Assembly: GCF_902477725.1 (NCBI RefSeq)
Contig: NZ_CABSIF010000010.1
Location: forward strand, 1 to 64,000
Source: an uncultured Desulfovibrio sp.
GTDB taxonomy: Bacteria; Desulfobacterota; Desulfovibrionia; Desulfovibrionales; Desulfovibrionaceae
Direction of reading: 5' to 3'
Length of the DNA stretch: 64,000 nt
Shown: one piece after another, positions 52,214 to 60,367 of the stretch
How the letters are laid out: each line of letters opens with the position of its first letter
Numbering within the stretch: the first letter of the stretch is position 1
The notes under the pieces: model-generated
What the model was told of the DNA's origin: nothing
The model's input: only the letters and a program-made list of their open reading frames with translations
Databases searched by the model: none
Translations under genes and position numbers: made by a program

Positions 52214-52370
52214 ATAATTCTCCTTTCTCTATTTTCTCTATGACATTTTCAGGGAACGAGAGCAGACGCGAGCCAGGCACGCGAACCGCCCCAAGCGCAT
52301 GCTTATGTCTGTAAACCCATTTGACCGTCCGGCTCAAGCGTTCAGCTACCTGTTCGGCGGTAAGTTGCAT
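52011..52370 (-). CDS. Small HTH protein, excisionase-like
   Basis: 119 aa. The first 55 residues (MQLTAEQVAERLSRTVKWVY, then RVPGSRLLSFPENVIEKI) form a MerR/excisionase-type winged helix. The Gly/Ser-rich tail runs 203 bp into the integrase gene in another frame. GGGAGGATAT lies just before the ATG. The position next to int fits a recombination directionality factor. The overlap is long; the tail may be dispensable. Confidence 0.7.
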   Translation of the reverse strand: MQLTAEQVAERLSRTVKWVYRHKHALGAVRVPGSRLLSFPENVIEKIEKGELYAVPSQIRKVEGGKADRRQAILQSLRNQKGSSGLGKRGEKGSSGPAGSKNSNRHGLGMVESVPGLFQ

Positions 52371-52399
52371 ATATCCTCCCTACGCCCGAGGCGCATTCA

Positions 52400-52582
52400 T
52401 CACTTCACAAAATTCAGCACGAGGCCTACGGTCGCCGCACACGACAACCCGAAGACCCACCCGCAGAACAAATCTATCCGGCGCGCCAGGGCGCCCTGTT
52501 TATATGCTGCCCAAAACATGAGGCCAGAACCGCCAAGGCCGATGCCAATGGCAATAATTCCTATGGGGTCAATGGCGTTCAT
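52400..52582 (-). CDS. Small two-helix phage membrane protein
   Basis: 60 aa with two hydrophobic segments (IIAIGIGLGGSGLMFWAAY and CGWVFGLSCAATVGLVLNF) joined by a basic loop. The ATG at 52582 overlaps the stop of the preceding gene (ATGA). The longer open frame upstream to 52879 is the shadow of that gene. Holin-like size, but no lysis genes are nearby; function unknown. Confidence 0.6.
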   Translation of the reverse strand: MNAIDPIGIIAIGIGLGGSGLMFWAAYKQGALARRIDLFCGWVFGLSCAATVGLVLNFVK

Positions 52583-53097
52583 GCTGCTGCCTCCATCATT
52601 TGCGGCAGTTCTGGCGCGTCCCAATCCTCGCCATGCAGCCGCATGTAAAGGGCTGTGCCGTCCACGTCGCAGCCGGGAACCATCTGCATGAGCATTTGCC
52701 CAAGCGTCCAGGCGGTCATGTCGAGGTATACCCACTGCTGGCTCTTGCCGTAATCGGGACAAGTGCATTTGACGCCAAGCACATAGAGTATGCCCACCCA
52801 TGCGAGGGCGGCCCATTGCCTCAAACGGGCATCGTGGTTCATGTGCTCGGTTTGCATGTAGGGCGCCAGCTTGATGCACACCGCGTCAAGTTCACGCTTT
52901 GCGCCTGCTGAAAGTCGCTTTGTTTTGGTGGCGTTGGCGCACTCGTCGCGCCAGCGCATGACCTTTTGCATCTGCTGTGCAAACTTGCTGCCGGGCATGA
53001 CTGCGGGTTCAAGCACCTCAAGCGGGCCGGTCAGCGTAGTGAGGGCCAGCACGGCTCTTGTGTGCTGGCGGGCGAGCTCTTTTTGCTGGTTATCCAT
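52579..53097 (-). CDS. Phage protein of unknown function
   Basis: 172 aa starting MDNQQKELARQHTRAVLAL. It contains TCPDYGKSQQWVYLDM and an acidic C-terminus; no family recognised. The frame is open to 53412, but GGAGG 6 bp upstream fixes the ATG at 53097. It overlaps the zinc-ribbon gene by 8 bp and the small membrane gene by 4 bp, so all are translationally coupled. Confidence 0.65.
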   Translation of the reverse strand: MDNQQKELARQHTRAVLALTTLTGPLEVLEPAVMPGSKFAQQMQKVMRWRDECANATKTKRLSAGAKRELDAVCIKLAPYMQTEHMNHDARLRQWAALAWVGILYVLGVKCTCPDYGKSQQWVYLDMTAWTLGQMLMQMVPGCDVDGTALYMRLHGEDWDAPELPQMMEAAA

Positions 53098-53461
53098 TGC
53101 GGGCCTCCAGAGCGTGACGCATATCTGCCAGCAGGCCGTCAAAGACTGCCTCGGCATCAGTAACGCTGTCCTCGTTAGATCCGTATTGCTCGTAGGCTGC
53201 CTGTGCCTCGCGCATGGCGTGTGCGGCATCCATGAGCCTTTGCAGGGCAAGCGCCGCGCCTGCGGCCTGGAACTGCCAGGCAATGATAGTGGACATGCGG
53301 GGCAGGGCATTGTGTGCCTTAATGGCATCTTCCTCTGACGCACAATAGCGCCCAGCATGCCCGCAGCCGCAATGCACGCTCCATTCTTCTGACGGCAATT
53401 CATGAACGACAATTAGGCATTCATCATCACCGCATTCAGGGCAGGGCATTATTTCTGGCAT
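53090..53461 (-). CDS. Zinc-ribbon phage protein resembling Lar (restriction alleviation)
   Basis: 123 aa. The N-terminal 55 residues have the Lar/DUF pattern: PCPECGDDECLIVV, WSVHCGCGHAG, then EEDAIKAHNALPR. These give two CxxC-type pairs (CPEC and CGC) and the final A-N motif. Lar of the Rac prophage lessens type I restriction by stimulating host methylation. The C-terminal half (coiled, EAQAAYEQYGSNEDS) is extra. The next larger gene is a DNA methyltransferase, which fits an anti-restriction theme. Assignment is by motif only. Confidence 0.6.
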   Translation of the reverse strand: MPEIMPCPECGDDECLIVVHELPSEEWSVHCGCGHAGRYCASEEDAIKAHNALPRMSTIIAWQFQAAGAALALQRLMDAAHAMREAQAAYEQYGSNEDSVTDAEAVFDGLLADMRHALEARNG

Positions 53462-53733
53462 GGCTGGTGCTCCTTATTTTTCAAAGCCGTTGAGATAATC
53501 GCGCCAGTATGTTTCGGCTGTTTCACCTGATGGGCCTCGGCATTATACCGCTCCCTGTCTGAAACCGCCGTAATCAGGTCGCCTGCAAGTATATCCATGG
53601 CTCTTAGGATTGCCTTGCCGAGCTCAGGTGAAATGACCACGCCGGAATTAACCCGGGCGCGCACCGTTTTCAAAGCTGTCAGGGCATCGCCTGTGAGCCA
53701 GCCGTCAAGGAACTCGTCGTGCTCTCGTTGCAT
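53449..53733 (-). CDS. Small phage protein of unknown function
   Basis: 94 aa, starting MQREHDEFLDGWLTGDAL. Mostly helical and hydrophilic; no motif recognised. GGAG is spaced for the ATG at 53733 rather than the one at 53739. It begins 2 bp after the helicase-methyltransferase stop and overlaps the zinc-ribbon gene by 13 bp. Confidence 0.6.
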   Translation of the reverse strand: MQREHDEFLDGWLTGDALTALKTVRARVNSGVVISPELGKAILRAMDILAGDLITAVSDRERYNAEAHQVKQPKHTGAIISTALKNKEHQPCQK

Positions 53734-53735
53734 GA

Positions 53736-56240
53736 TCATTCTCCAACCGCTTTTGAAGTTTTCATTTCACATAGGTCAAAAAGGCTCGGCATGCTCACCT
53801 GCTGTTCGGCCCCGCGCAGATATTTCACGCCGTCAGACCAATACCCGGCATTGAGTTCACAGCCGTATCCCTTGCGCCCGGCCATCACGGAACGATAGGG
53901 CACAGTCATGAGCCCGCCGAACGGGTCAAAAACGAGATCGCCGGGGTTGCTGTACCGGTTGATGATGCGGTCGACGATGTCGAACTGCAGGGGACAAACG
54001 TGCATCTGCCAGCCCTTTTGCGCTTGTTTTCCGTTTAGGGTCTGCATGCGCACGACATCATGCCAGCACCATTCTGAATGGCTTCCGGGGGCTAAGCTCA
54101 TGAACTGTGAGGGCAGCGCGCCCTTTGCCTGTAGCCGCTCCCCGATGTGGACGTGCTCTTCGTAATCGTAAATGGATTCCAGGCTTGCCCTAGTGAAGTA
54201 GCTGGCCAGAACATCCGGCGTCAGCGTGGCCATTTCATCCGCGGTCATGAGGCGATCACCAGAACTGCGCCAGAACGCATGCGCGTCGATCTGCCAGCGC
54301 GCAAGGCTGTAATCGTCCTTTGGCTTATTGACCGGAACATCGGCGTAACCGCGTCCTCGATCGCTCTGCGGCTTGCGGAACAGCAGCACATATTCAGGGC
54401 TGCCAACACCCATCTTTGTGCCGTCCTTGCAGTTCTCGGTGTAGCCGAGGCGGTACGTTTGGTTGTTCTCCCGTACCACGTCCGTCACCACCGTAACCAT
54501 GCCCATGAAGTCGAACCCGTGCCGCAGGTTGTGGAATATGGCCTCGGCATGGAACGGGCTAACAGTCGGCGCGCCAGCGCCCGTGACGTTGCCAAACAGG
54601 ATTCTGTCCTTGACGTGGCATGCGTAAATGCGGCCCGGCTGAAGGATGCGCAAAAGCTCCGGCGTCAGAAAATCCATCTGCGCCCAGAAATGTGCGTTGT
54701 TGTCGGTATGGCCGAAGTCGTTGACCGACGGCGTGTATTCGTAATGGTTGGCAAATGGGATGCTGGTACAGATCAGACCAACAGAGTTTTCAGCCATGCG
54801 CCGGGTTTCCTCGACACAATCGTTATTAACGGCCGTCCAGTGCTGACCGCGCGCCTCAATGCGCTCAACGCCGATTGAGCGGCGAAGTTCTTCTTGCATC
54901 TGCGCGGCCGACAGACCGTATTTCTTTATTATTTCGCTCATTTTTTGCACCATTTCTTCATGTCGCGCCCACTTGGCTTGCAGTGCTTCCAGAACCTGGG
55001 CCTCGGCATCAGCGTAAATGATATGAATATGGCATTCCCGCTCTTGCAAAAAGCGGTAGATACGGTGGATGGCTTGTATGAAGTCGTTGAACTTGAAGCC
55101 AATGCCCAAGAAGATGGCCATGCGGCAATGACGCTGAAAATTACAGCCAGAACCTGATAGAATTGGCTTGCTGGCGAACAGCGGGAACTCGCCGTCGGAG
55201 AAGCCAACGACCCTGTTTTCTCGCTCGTCCAGATCCATGCTGCCGTGGATGTCGACCACGCTAGGAACTGCCTCCTTAATGGCGTGACGCTCGGCCTCCT
55301 GGTCATGCCAGATGATGCAATGCTCACCAGAATTGGCGTCGAGAATGGCCCGCATTTTATCTATGCGCGCCGGAAGGCTGTTCCGCTTCACGCGGCTAGC
55401 TGCCCGGAGATCCATGGCCGCGTTGTCCACAAGCTGGAGCTGTCCGCGCCTGTCACATGCATGCGCCGCGGCAGTGCTGACCTTGTGATAGTGCACATGC
55501 AGCTCTGGCAGGTCATAGCCATCATCGGAGTACCCGAGGTCTGACGGCTTCTGCAGGAACACGGCCCAAGAACTTACCCACAACCAGAACTCGCGCTCCA
55601 TGTGAGGGTAAAGCGTGAGGTTGTTGGCCTGCGTGCTATCCCGCTTGAAAAAACGGGTCAGAGCCTGGCCTGTGTCCATGACGCCCAGAAACCCCGCATA
55701 GTGGATAAGCTCTTTGTAGCGGTTCGGGCTGGGGGTAGCCGTGGCCACCAAACGGTATTTTACGCTCTCAAACAGCGTGAGAAACGTCTGGTAAGTCAGG
55801 CTGCCAAAGGACCGCAGCACAGAAGCCTCATCGAGGGAGGCGGCGTTGAAGTGGTCGACGTGCAACCTACCGTCGCGCACGCTCTCATAGTTCGTGAGGT
55901 ATAGGCCGGGACCTTTAAGCTCTTCATCACGGCGAATAAATGTAATGCTCAAATTCAACTTGGCGGCGTCGGCTTTAAATTCCTGACGCACGCCCAGGGG
56001 GGCAATAATTAGCTGGTTTCCGCCTTCGCGCTTGGCAATCTGGCGCATGCACTCAAGCTGCATGAAGGACTTCCCAAGGCCAAAAGCCGCGAATATTGCC
56101 CGCCTCCCGCCAAGTAACGCCCAACGCGTAATGTCACGCTGGTGCGGCTTCAGCATGGGACTAATGGCATCATCTGACACAGCAAATCCAGACGGCTTTG
56201 ATACTGCCAGCTTTGCCTCAAGGAACGACCGATATCCCAT
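53736..56240 (-). CDS. Phage SNF2-type helicase fused to a DNA methyltransferase
   Basis: 834 aa. N-terminal helicase: Walker A FAAFGLGKSFMQ, DEAS box in ASLDEASVLRS, motif III VATATPSPNR, and motif VI QAIHRIYRF. Residues from about 480 are a DNA amino-methyltransferase with motif IV as TSIPFANHY (variant of S/D-P-P-Y/F) before motif I DLVFDPFGGLMTVPYRS, the beta-class order of N6-adenine/N4-cytosine enzymes. No nuclease motif was seen. GAGGTGGGT fixes the start at 56240. A phage would use it to mark its own DNA; compare the larger helicase-methyltransferase DarB of phage P1. It lies directly after an intrinsic terminator. Confidence 0.85.
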   Translation of the reverse strand: MGYRSFLEAKLAVSKPSGFAVSDDAISPMLKPHQRDITRWALLGGRRAIFAAFGLGKSFMQLECMRQIAKREGGNQLIIAPLGVRQEFKADAAKLNLSITFIRRDEELKGPGLYLTNYESVRDGRLHVDHFNAASLDEASVLRSFGSLTYQTFLTLFESVKYRLVATATPSPNRYKELIHYAGFLGVMDTGQALTRFFKRDSTQANNLTLYPHMEREFWLWVSSWAVFLQKPSDLGYSDDGYDLPELHVHYHKVSTAAAHACDRRGQLQLVDNAAMDLRAASRVKRNSLPARIDKMRAILDANSGEHCIIWHDQEAERHAIKEAVPSVVDIHGSMDLDERENRVVGFSDGEFPLFASKPILSGSGCNFQRHCRMAIFLGIGFKFNDFIQAIHRIYRFLQERECHIHIIYADAEAQVLEALQAKWARHEEMVQKMSEIIKKYGLSAAQMQEELRRSIGVERIEARGQHWTAVNNDCVEETRRMAENSVGLICTSIPFANHYEYTPSVNDFGHTDNNAHFWAQMDFLTPELLRILQPGRIYACHVKDRILFGNVTGAGAPTVSPFHAEAIFHNLRHGFDFMGMVTVVTDVVRENNQTYRLGYTENCKDGTKMGVGSPEYVLLFRKPQSDRGRGYADVPVNKPKDDYSLARWQIDAHAFWRSSGDRLMTADEMATLTPDVLASYFTRASLESIYDYEEHVHIGERLQAKGALPSQFMSLAPGSHSEWCWHDVVRMQTLNGKQAQKGWQMHVCPLQFDIVDRIINRYSNPGDLVFDPFGGLMTVPYRSVMAGRKGYGCELNAGYWSDGVKYLRGAEQQVSMPSLFDLCEMKTSKAVGE

Positions 56241-56252
56241 ACCCACCTCGCT

Positions 56253-56278
56253 AAAATAAAAAGCCGCCATAAGGCGGC
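56253..56278 (-). terminator. Intrinsic terminator just before the helicase-methyltransferase gene
   Basis: Minus strand GCCGCC/GGCGGC stem (56278-56273 with 56268-56263), loop TTAT, then TTTTTATTTT. It ends only 13 bp before the start codon. Further upstream (56413-56436) is an 8-bp hairpin CGCCTGCG/CGCAGGCG, preceded at 56404-56413 by CACAATTCCC, a motif repeated in the RNA array at 60.8-61.1 kb. Confidence 0.75.
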
Positions 56279-56458
56279 ATGTTTGCAGTTACGGCCCGCG
56301 TATGGCCCCACGGGCAGGGGTTGAGGTTGGCTACCGTGATTTGTTCATATATGGCTAAAATTTGCGGCATTATCGCCGCTTATGCACATTTTTCTGGTCA
56401 CTCCACAATTCCCGCCTGCGTTCTCAGGCGCAGGCGGTCGTATGGGGTGAAGGGAGGT

Positions 56459-57181
56459 CTAGGCGATCACGTTCAGGCCGGGCACAGCCGCTTCAAGGAA
56501 TGCCTTGATGTTCTTCATGGCTTCGCCGCGCCATGCGCCGCCGTCGGCTTCAACCAGCATAAATTCCATGCCGTCGTTATTTCTGGCGCGGAAGACGAAC
56601 TTGCTTTCGGGCTGTTCCACTTCGACAAAGGTGCGGAACGGGCGGAGCTTGACGGGGTTGGGCATCACCACGTTTTCAACGCTGGCGATGCCCTTCTTGA
56701 TGGTCACGGCCTGAGACACGCCATCATCAGCCTGAACGCCTTCGACCATCGTCTTGACGTTGGCGGTGTACTTCAACACAAGGCCGCGGTCTGTGGCCTT
56801 CATGGGGTCGTCAGGCTCCACAAAGCAGGATTGCAGCAGGATGTTGAAGGCCTCGGCATCCAGATATTTGTTGAGCGGGATTTGCAACTGTTGAAGCTCT
56901 GCGGCAATGAAAGCGGCACGGTCGCCAAAGTCGCCGAGCAAATTGGAATTGAGCGTGACCTTAGCCGGGCTCTCCACATGGCAGAGCAGGTTGCTCAATT
57001 CCAGACCATCCACGTTGGACTTGAGGTAATCCACAAGCCCGGTGAGTGTGGACACAGTGAGCTTTGCGGGCGTCGGGGTAGACACAGGTACAACGGCCTT
57101 GCTGGTGTAGTTGCGGTCGCCGATTTTAATCACGGTGGGGGCGGCATCGCCACGGATGGCATTGTAGAGTTCTTTCAGCAT
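56459..57181 (-). CDS. Phage protein, possibly DUF2303/YfdQ-like
   Basis: 240 aa. Layout: TLTGLVDYLKSNVDGLELSN, then a beta-rich part with SPAKVTLNSNLLGDFGDRAA, LDAEAFNILLQSCFVEPDD and a C-terminal VEVEQPESKFVFRARN. This recalls the DUF2303 (YfdQ) family of lambdoid prophages, though I am not certain. It lies 18 bp after the next gene upstream and is probably co-expressed with it. Confidence 0.6.
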   Translation of the reverse strand: MLKELYNAIRGDAAPTVIKIGDRNYTSKAVVPVSTPTPAKLTVSTLTGLVDYLKSNVDGLELSNLLCHVESPAKVTLNSNLLGDFGDRAAFIAAELQQLQIPLNKYLDAEAFNILLQSCFVEPDDPMKATDRGLVLKYTANVKTMVEGVQADDGVSQAVTIKKGIASVENVVMPNPVKLRPFRTFVEVEQPESKFVFRARNNDGMEFMLVEADGGAWRGEAMKNIKAFLEAAVPGLNVIA

Positions 57182-57199
57182 GTCGTTTCCTTCAAACGG

Positions 57200-57568
57200 T
57201 TAATTGTTGGTAGCAAACTTTGTGATCTTGCCGGTCATGGACGATTCAGCTCCGGGCAGAATGTTCTGCATGGGGTTTTCGCCGCTGGCCATTTCCGAAG
57301 CGCCAATTTCGCCAGTCATGGGGTTGGCCCCGATGTAGATGCTGGTTTCAATGGGGCTAGCTGGGCATACGGTCGAAGACGTGGCAACCAGAACTTCCGC
57401 CATGTTGCGCTGCTCATTCGGCTTGATGGTCATTTTCAGCGTGACCGTGCGCGTCTTCTTTGCCGGGGTGTTGGGGTCGGTGATGTTGGCAATGACCCGC
57501 GAAAGTTCATCCTGAAACCGTTCTACGGCTCCGCCCTGTGAAAGTGTGGCAACATTGAGTTCAAGCAT
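57200..57568 (-). CDS. Phage protein of unknown function
   Basis: 122 aa. It starts MLELNVATLSQGGAVERFQD and has a beta-rich middle (RTVTLKMTIKPNEQRNMAEV). No family recognised, but the size and position beside a DUF2303-like gene recur in prophage early regions. CAGGAG precedes the ATG. It lies just after a terminator hairpin. Confidence 0.65.
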   Translation of the reverse strand: MLELNVATLSQGGAVERFQDELSRVIANITDPNTPAKKTRTVTLKMTIKPNEQRNMAEVLVATSSTVCPASPIETSIYIGANPMTGEIGASEMASGENPMQNILPGAESSMTGKITKFATNN

Positions 57569-57589
57569 TGCATTCTCCTGTAGATGCGT

Positions 57590-57638
57590 AGTGTTATAAA
57601 AATTATGCGCCCGCAGTGCAGAGAAACACCGCGGGCGC
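57590..57638 (-). terminator. Intrinsic terminator within the prophage operon
   Basis: Perfect 8-bp stem GCGCCCGC/GCGGGCGC (57638-57631 with 57614-57607), 16-nt loop, then ATAATTTTTATAA on the minus strand. It stands between the DUF1351 gene and the next gene downstream. Confidence 0.6.
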
Positions 57639-57661
57639 TTGGGCAGGGGGGTGAGGTGGGG

Positions 57662-58621
57662 TTAGGCGTGCGAAAAGGTCACAATGCCAATTTCACGCAG
57701 GGCATCAATGGCCCGCATCACATCGTTATGGCGGCTGGCGCTGTAGCTGACGCGCACATTCAGCACGCGGGTAATGTCGGCCTTATGTTCGGGTTGCGTT
57801 GCGGGCTGTGGCGCTTCCTGCTGAATGGGCTGTTCAACGGGTTCAGCCTCTACCGTCGGCGCAGGGTCAACGGGCTTGCGGCGTTCAGCCTCGGCTGCAA
57901 ACCATTCATCGACCTGCGCCAGCGCGTTGTTAGTGTCCCATTCCAGCGAGAACAGGCGGGAGAACTTGGCAACGGGCAGATCAAAGCCGTAACGCTTCCC
58001 GGCACTCTCCACGGCCTGCTCGATCAGAAGAATGCGGTCTTGCCTTGCGCGTTCAAGCTGCTCTGCTTCCATAAGCCTGGTCTTTTCACGCAGGGCGATG
58101 TTTTCAACCTCGGCGCGGATGTCCTTATCTTTTGCAGACTTGTTCAGCCATCGCTCGTCAATATCGATTGCCAAGCCGTCCAGCTTGGCAGGCTCCAGCA
58201 CTTCGTCAATGATGGCCTGCACTTTTGCTCTCCGCGATTCGCGCTGTTTTTGCTCAAATGCCTTTACTTGGGCATCGAGTTTGCCGCGCCCGTCAATGAT
58301 GCGCTGGACTGCGCCCTTCACCTGCGCCTCAAATTCTCTGACCGGTGCGCTGATTTGTCCGGCAATGTCCTTGCGGGCCGCTTCAAGCTTGTCTTTGACC
58401 TTATTCAGCGCGGACATTTCGGACTTGATTCCTGCAAGCTCACCTTCTCCGACGACACGCCCTTCATATGGTTTAAGCACCGCATCCACGGCGGCGTTCA
58501 GGACGTCCACGTCAAAGGTGATAACCAAAGGTGTTGCCGTAACCTTGAGGTCGAAAAGAGCAAGGCCGCCATCCTGGGGGACAGCGGCCTGTGCGGTGGT
58601 GTCTATAATTTCTTGTTGCAT
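57662..58621 (-). CDS. DUF1351-like phage protein
   Basis: 319 aa. The central part (about 50-210) is a long coiled coil (MSALNKVKDKLEAARKDIAG, KAFEQKQRESRRAKVQAII), followed by a Pro/Glu-rich spacer and a small C-terminal domain (SASRHNDVMRAIDALREIGI). DUF1351 proteins occur next to single-strand annealing recombinases in phages, and here SSB and ERF are immediately upstream. Exact role unknown. Confidence 0.7.
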   Translation of the reverse strand: MQQEIIDTTAQAAVPQDGGLALFDLKVTATPLVITFDVDVLNAAVDAVLKPYEGRVVGEGELAGIKSEMSALNKVKDKLEAARKDIAGQISAPVREFEAQVKGAVQRIIDGRGKLDAQVKAFEQKQRESRRAKVQAIIDEVLEPAKLDGLAIDIDERWLNKSAKDKDIRAEVENIALREKTRLMEAEQLERARQDRILLIEQAVESAGKRYGFDLPVAKFSRLFSLEWDTNNALAQVDEWFAAEAERRKPVDPAPTVEAEPVEQPIQQEAPQPATQPEHKADITRVLNVRVSYSASRHNDVMRAIDALREIGIVTFSHA

Positions 58622-58633
58622 TTCATATCCTTA

Positions 58634-59086
58634 TCAGAACGGTATATCATCCATGTTGGATGCTTCGGACGGCCTTGCCTGTTGCGAATTACCGCGCGGT
58701 GCTGCCTGCTGCCTTGATTGCTGCTGCGGCTGCTCTGAGCCGCCCTGGTTGTCACCCTTGCGGTCAAGGAACTGCACGCGCTCGGCCTTGATCTCAGTTG
58801 TGTAGCGGTCTTGACCCTGCTGGTCTTGCCACTTGCGCGTTGTCAGGCTGCCCTCGACGTAGACAAGGCTTCCCTTGGCAAGGTAGTTCGCGCAGTTTTC
58901 GGCCTGCTTTTGGAAGCAGGTTATGCGATGCCACTCTGTGCGCTCGACCTTGTTGCCGTCTCGGTCAGTGTAGGATTCGTCGGTGGCCGCTTGAAGCGTA
59001 CATACAGGCGTGCCGGACTGCGTGTATCGCAATTCAGGGTCACGCCCCAGACGCCCAATGAGCATCACTCGGTTAAGGCTTGCCAT
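58634..59086 (-). CDS. ssb: Phage single-stranded DNA-binding protein
   Basis: 150 aa. OB-fold N-terminus MASLNRVMLIGRLGRDPELR with WHRITCFQKQAENCANYL, then a Gln-rich linker and the partner-binding tip DDIPF. It binds ssDNA in phage replication and recombination. The ATG shares one base with the erf stop (TAATG), so the two are translationally coupled. Confidence 0.95.
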   Translation of the reverse strand: MASLNRVMLIGRLGRDPELRYTQSGTPVCTLQAATDESYTDRDGNKVERTEWHRITCFQKQAENCANYLAKGSLVYVEGSLTTRKWQDQQGQDRYTTEIKAERVQFLDRKGDNQGGSEQPQQQSRQQAAPRGNSQQARPSEASNMDDIPF

Positions 59087-59745
59087 TATGCGGCCTCCCT
59101 GCTCTTATTCAGCACTTCAATCATTTCAGAAATTTCACTCTTGGTAAGCTCGTTTGAGCTGGTAATCTTGCGCCCAAAATACGATGAAAGGTCGTCAAGA
59201 ATGGCTGGCCTGTTGCCCTTATGCTTCTGATTCATAAGGGTTTGAAACATTTTCATTTGCGGGTCGCTTGGCGGGCTTGGGTTGTTAGCCTTGGCAGCGG
59301 CACGATCTTTTTCAATCTGAGCTTTGTTGTTTCTCCCCTGAGCACTGTTACCGTCATCGTCTTCATCCGCGACAACGCCAAGTATTGCAGACAGGCTGTA
59401 ACGGCGGGCGTAGGTAATTGCGCTCCCCATTCCCTGTGCACCACCCTGCCGATCAAGGGGCATCACGCACTCGCTGGCAAACCACTGGCCAGACTTGTGG
59501 GCCAATATCGTGCGAACGTGGGCGCGTGTCCCGTCTGTGGGCAACATGGTCTGCACCACACATAGCCCATGTTTTGGAAGAACTTCGCGAACCGCGTCAT
59601 ATATCGCGGATATGTTCGCATACTTGTTCTTGAGGTGCGGGTTGATGGCATTCTTTTCAGCCGGGTTGATCTCCGCCTGGGCTATAGAAAGAGCCTCCGC
59701 GATCTCCCCAATTTCCGCACTCTGTAAATCCTTCAATTCGCACAT
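59086..59745 (-). CDS. erf: ERF-family single-strand annealing recombinase
   Basis: 219 aa. It has the ERF pattern: NKYANISAIYDAVREVLPKH, VRTILAHKSGQWFASECVMP, then GMGSAITYARRYSLSAILGVV. The last contains the family signature GSAxTYARRY. It anneals complementary ssDNA for phage recombination, in concert with the overlapping SSB. GGAGGG before the ATG at 59745 fixes the start; a TTG frame extends to 59757. Confidence 0.92.
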   Translation of the reverse strand: MCELKDLQSAEIGEIAEALSIAQAEINPAEKNAINPHLKNKYANISAIYDAVREVLPKHGLCVVQTMLPTDGTRAHVRTILAHKSGQWFASECVMPLDRQGGAQGMGSAITYARRYSLSAILGVVADEDDDGNSAQGRNNKAQIEKDRAAAKANNPSPPSDPQMKMFQTLMNQKHKGNRPAILDDLSSYFGRKITSSNELTKSEISEMIEVLNKSREAA

Positions 59746-59872
59746 CGTACCCTCCAAACAAAAAAGTCCCTCTCACGGGGCCAACGTAATTATCATCAGG
59801 CGTCACCGGGCAGTGGTCAGCCTGCGCACACCCCGGCCCCGCCGTGGGGCAGTCTGCGACATGGCGGCACAT
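59657..59872 (-). CDS. Small Cys-rich phage protein overlapping erf
   Basis: 71 aa beginning MCRHVADCPTAGPGCAQADH with five Cys in its first half, suggesting a metal site. A strong AGGAGG lies 5 bp before the ATG, and the gene starts 2 bp after the preceding stop. Its 3' part overlaps erf by 89 bp in another frame, which is unusual, so it may be shorter or not translated. Confidence 0.4.
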   Translation of the reverse strand: MCRHVADCPTAGPGCAQADHCPVTPDDNYVGPVRGTFLFGGYDVRIEGFTECGNWGDRGGSFYSPGGDQPG

Positions 59873-59874
59873 GG

Positions 59875-60126
59875 CTACCTCCTCGGCGCTTGCTGCGCAC
59901 CACTGCGGCGCTGATTGTTGTCCATGCGGCATGCCCAGCACAGTGACCGGCCCGGCTCGGCAGGCTCATTACGGCACCGCTGGCATATGCCGCGCTCTTT
60001 GCACCATGCCTGCGTGTCTGCGTAGTAGGCCCGCATGTAGCGGCGTTGTTTGTCGCGGCGCTGGGACATGGAGACGTCAACATGGGCGCATGCCGTGCGT
60101 ATGTCCGTGCGGGTTACGCTGGTCAT
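59875..60126 (-). CDS. Small zinc-finger-like phage protein
   Basis: 83 aa. The basic N-terminal half (SQRRDKQRRYMRAYYADTQ) is followed by CQRCRNEPAEPGRSLCWACR, a four-Cys finger. It looks like a small nucleic-acid-binding protein. The ATG at 60126 follows AAGGGGG and overlaps the upstream stop by 4 bp (ATGA). Confidence 0.55.
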   Translation of the reverse strand: MTSVTRTDIRTACAHVDVSMSQRRDKQRRYMRAYYADTQAWCKERGICQRCRNEPAEPGRSLCWACRMDNNQRRSGAQQAPRR

Positions 60127-60266
60127 GCTGCCCCCCTTGCCGCCAGAACTTCGCGGCCCCACTCTGCCCACGTCCAGCACAGCACGATGCCGAGCCGCGT
60201 TGTCAGCTTGAGAGGCTTTAACAAGCGGCGTTCACGCAGCTCCAGACGAAATTGCTTCACGGACAT
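60123..60266 (-). CDS. Small basic phage protein
   Basis: 47 aa: MSVKQFRLELRERRLLKPLK followed by a Trp-rich hydrophobic end. GGAGG lies 7 bp before the ATG at 60266, inside the previous gene. The upstream frame to 60329 lacks such a site. It overlaps its neighbours on both sides. No function assigned. Confidence 0.5.
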   Translation of the reverse strand: MSVKQFRLELRERRLLKPLKLTTRLGIVLCWTWAEWGREVLAARGAA

Positions 60267-60367
60267 AACCACGCCTCCATGCTCTGAAAGATTATCAGCA
60301 GGCCAATGACGATCACCGCGCCGCTCCAACCGGGCCAGCTATGTGCAGGGCTGATTGCTCTGTTCAT
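60257..60367 (-). CDS. 36-residue single-span membrane peptide
   Basis: Very short frame: MNRAISPAHSWPGWSG, then a hydrophobic span AVIVIGLLIIF. GGAGGG precedes the ATG at 60367, which overlaps the upstream stop (ATGA), and its 3' end overlaps the next gene by 10 bp. The tight coupling on both sides supports translation. Confidence 0.45.
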   Translation of the reverse strand: MNRAISPAHSWPGWSGAVIVIGLLIIFQSMEAWLCP

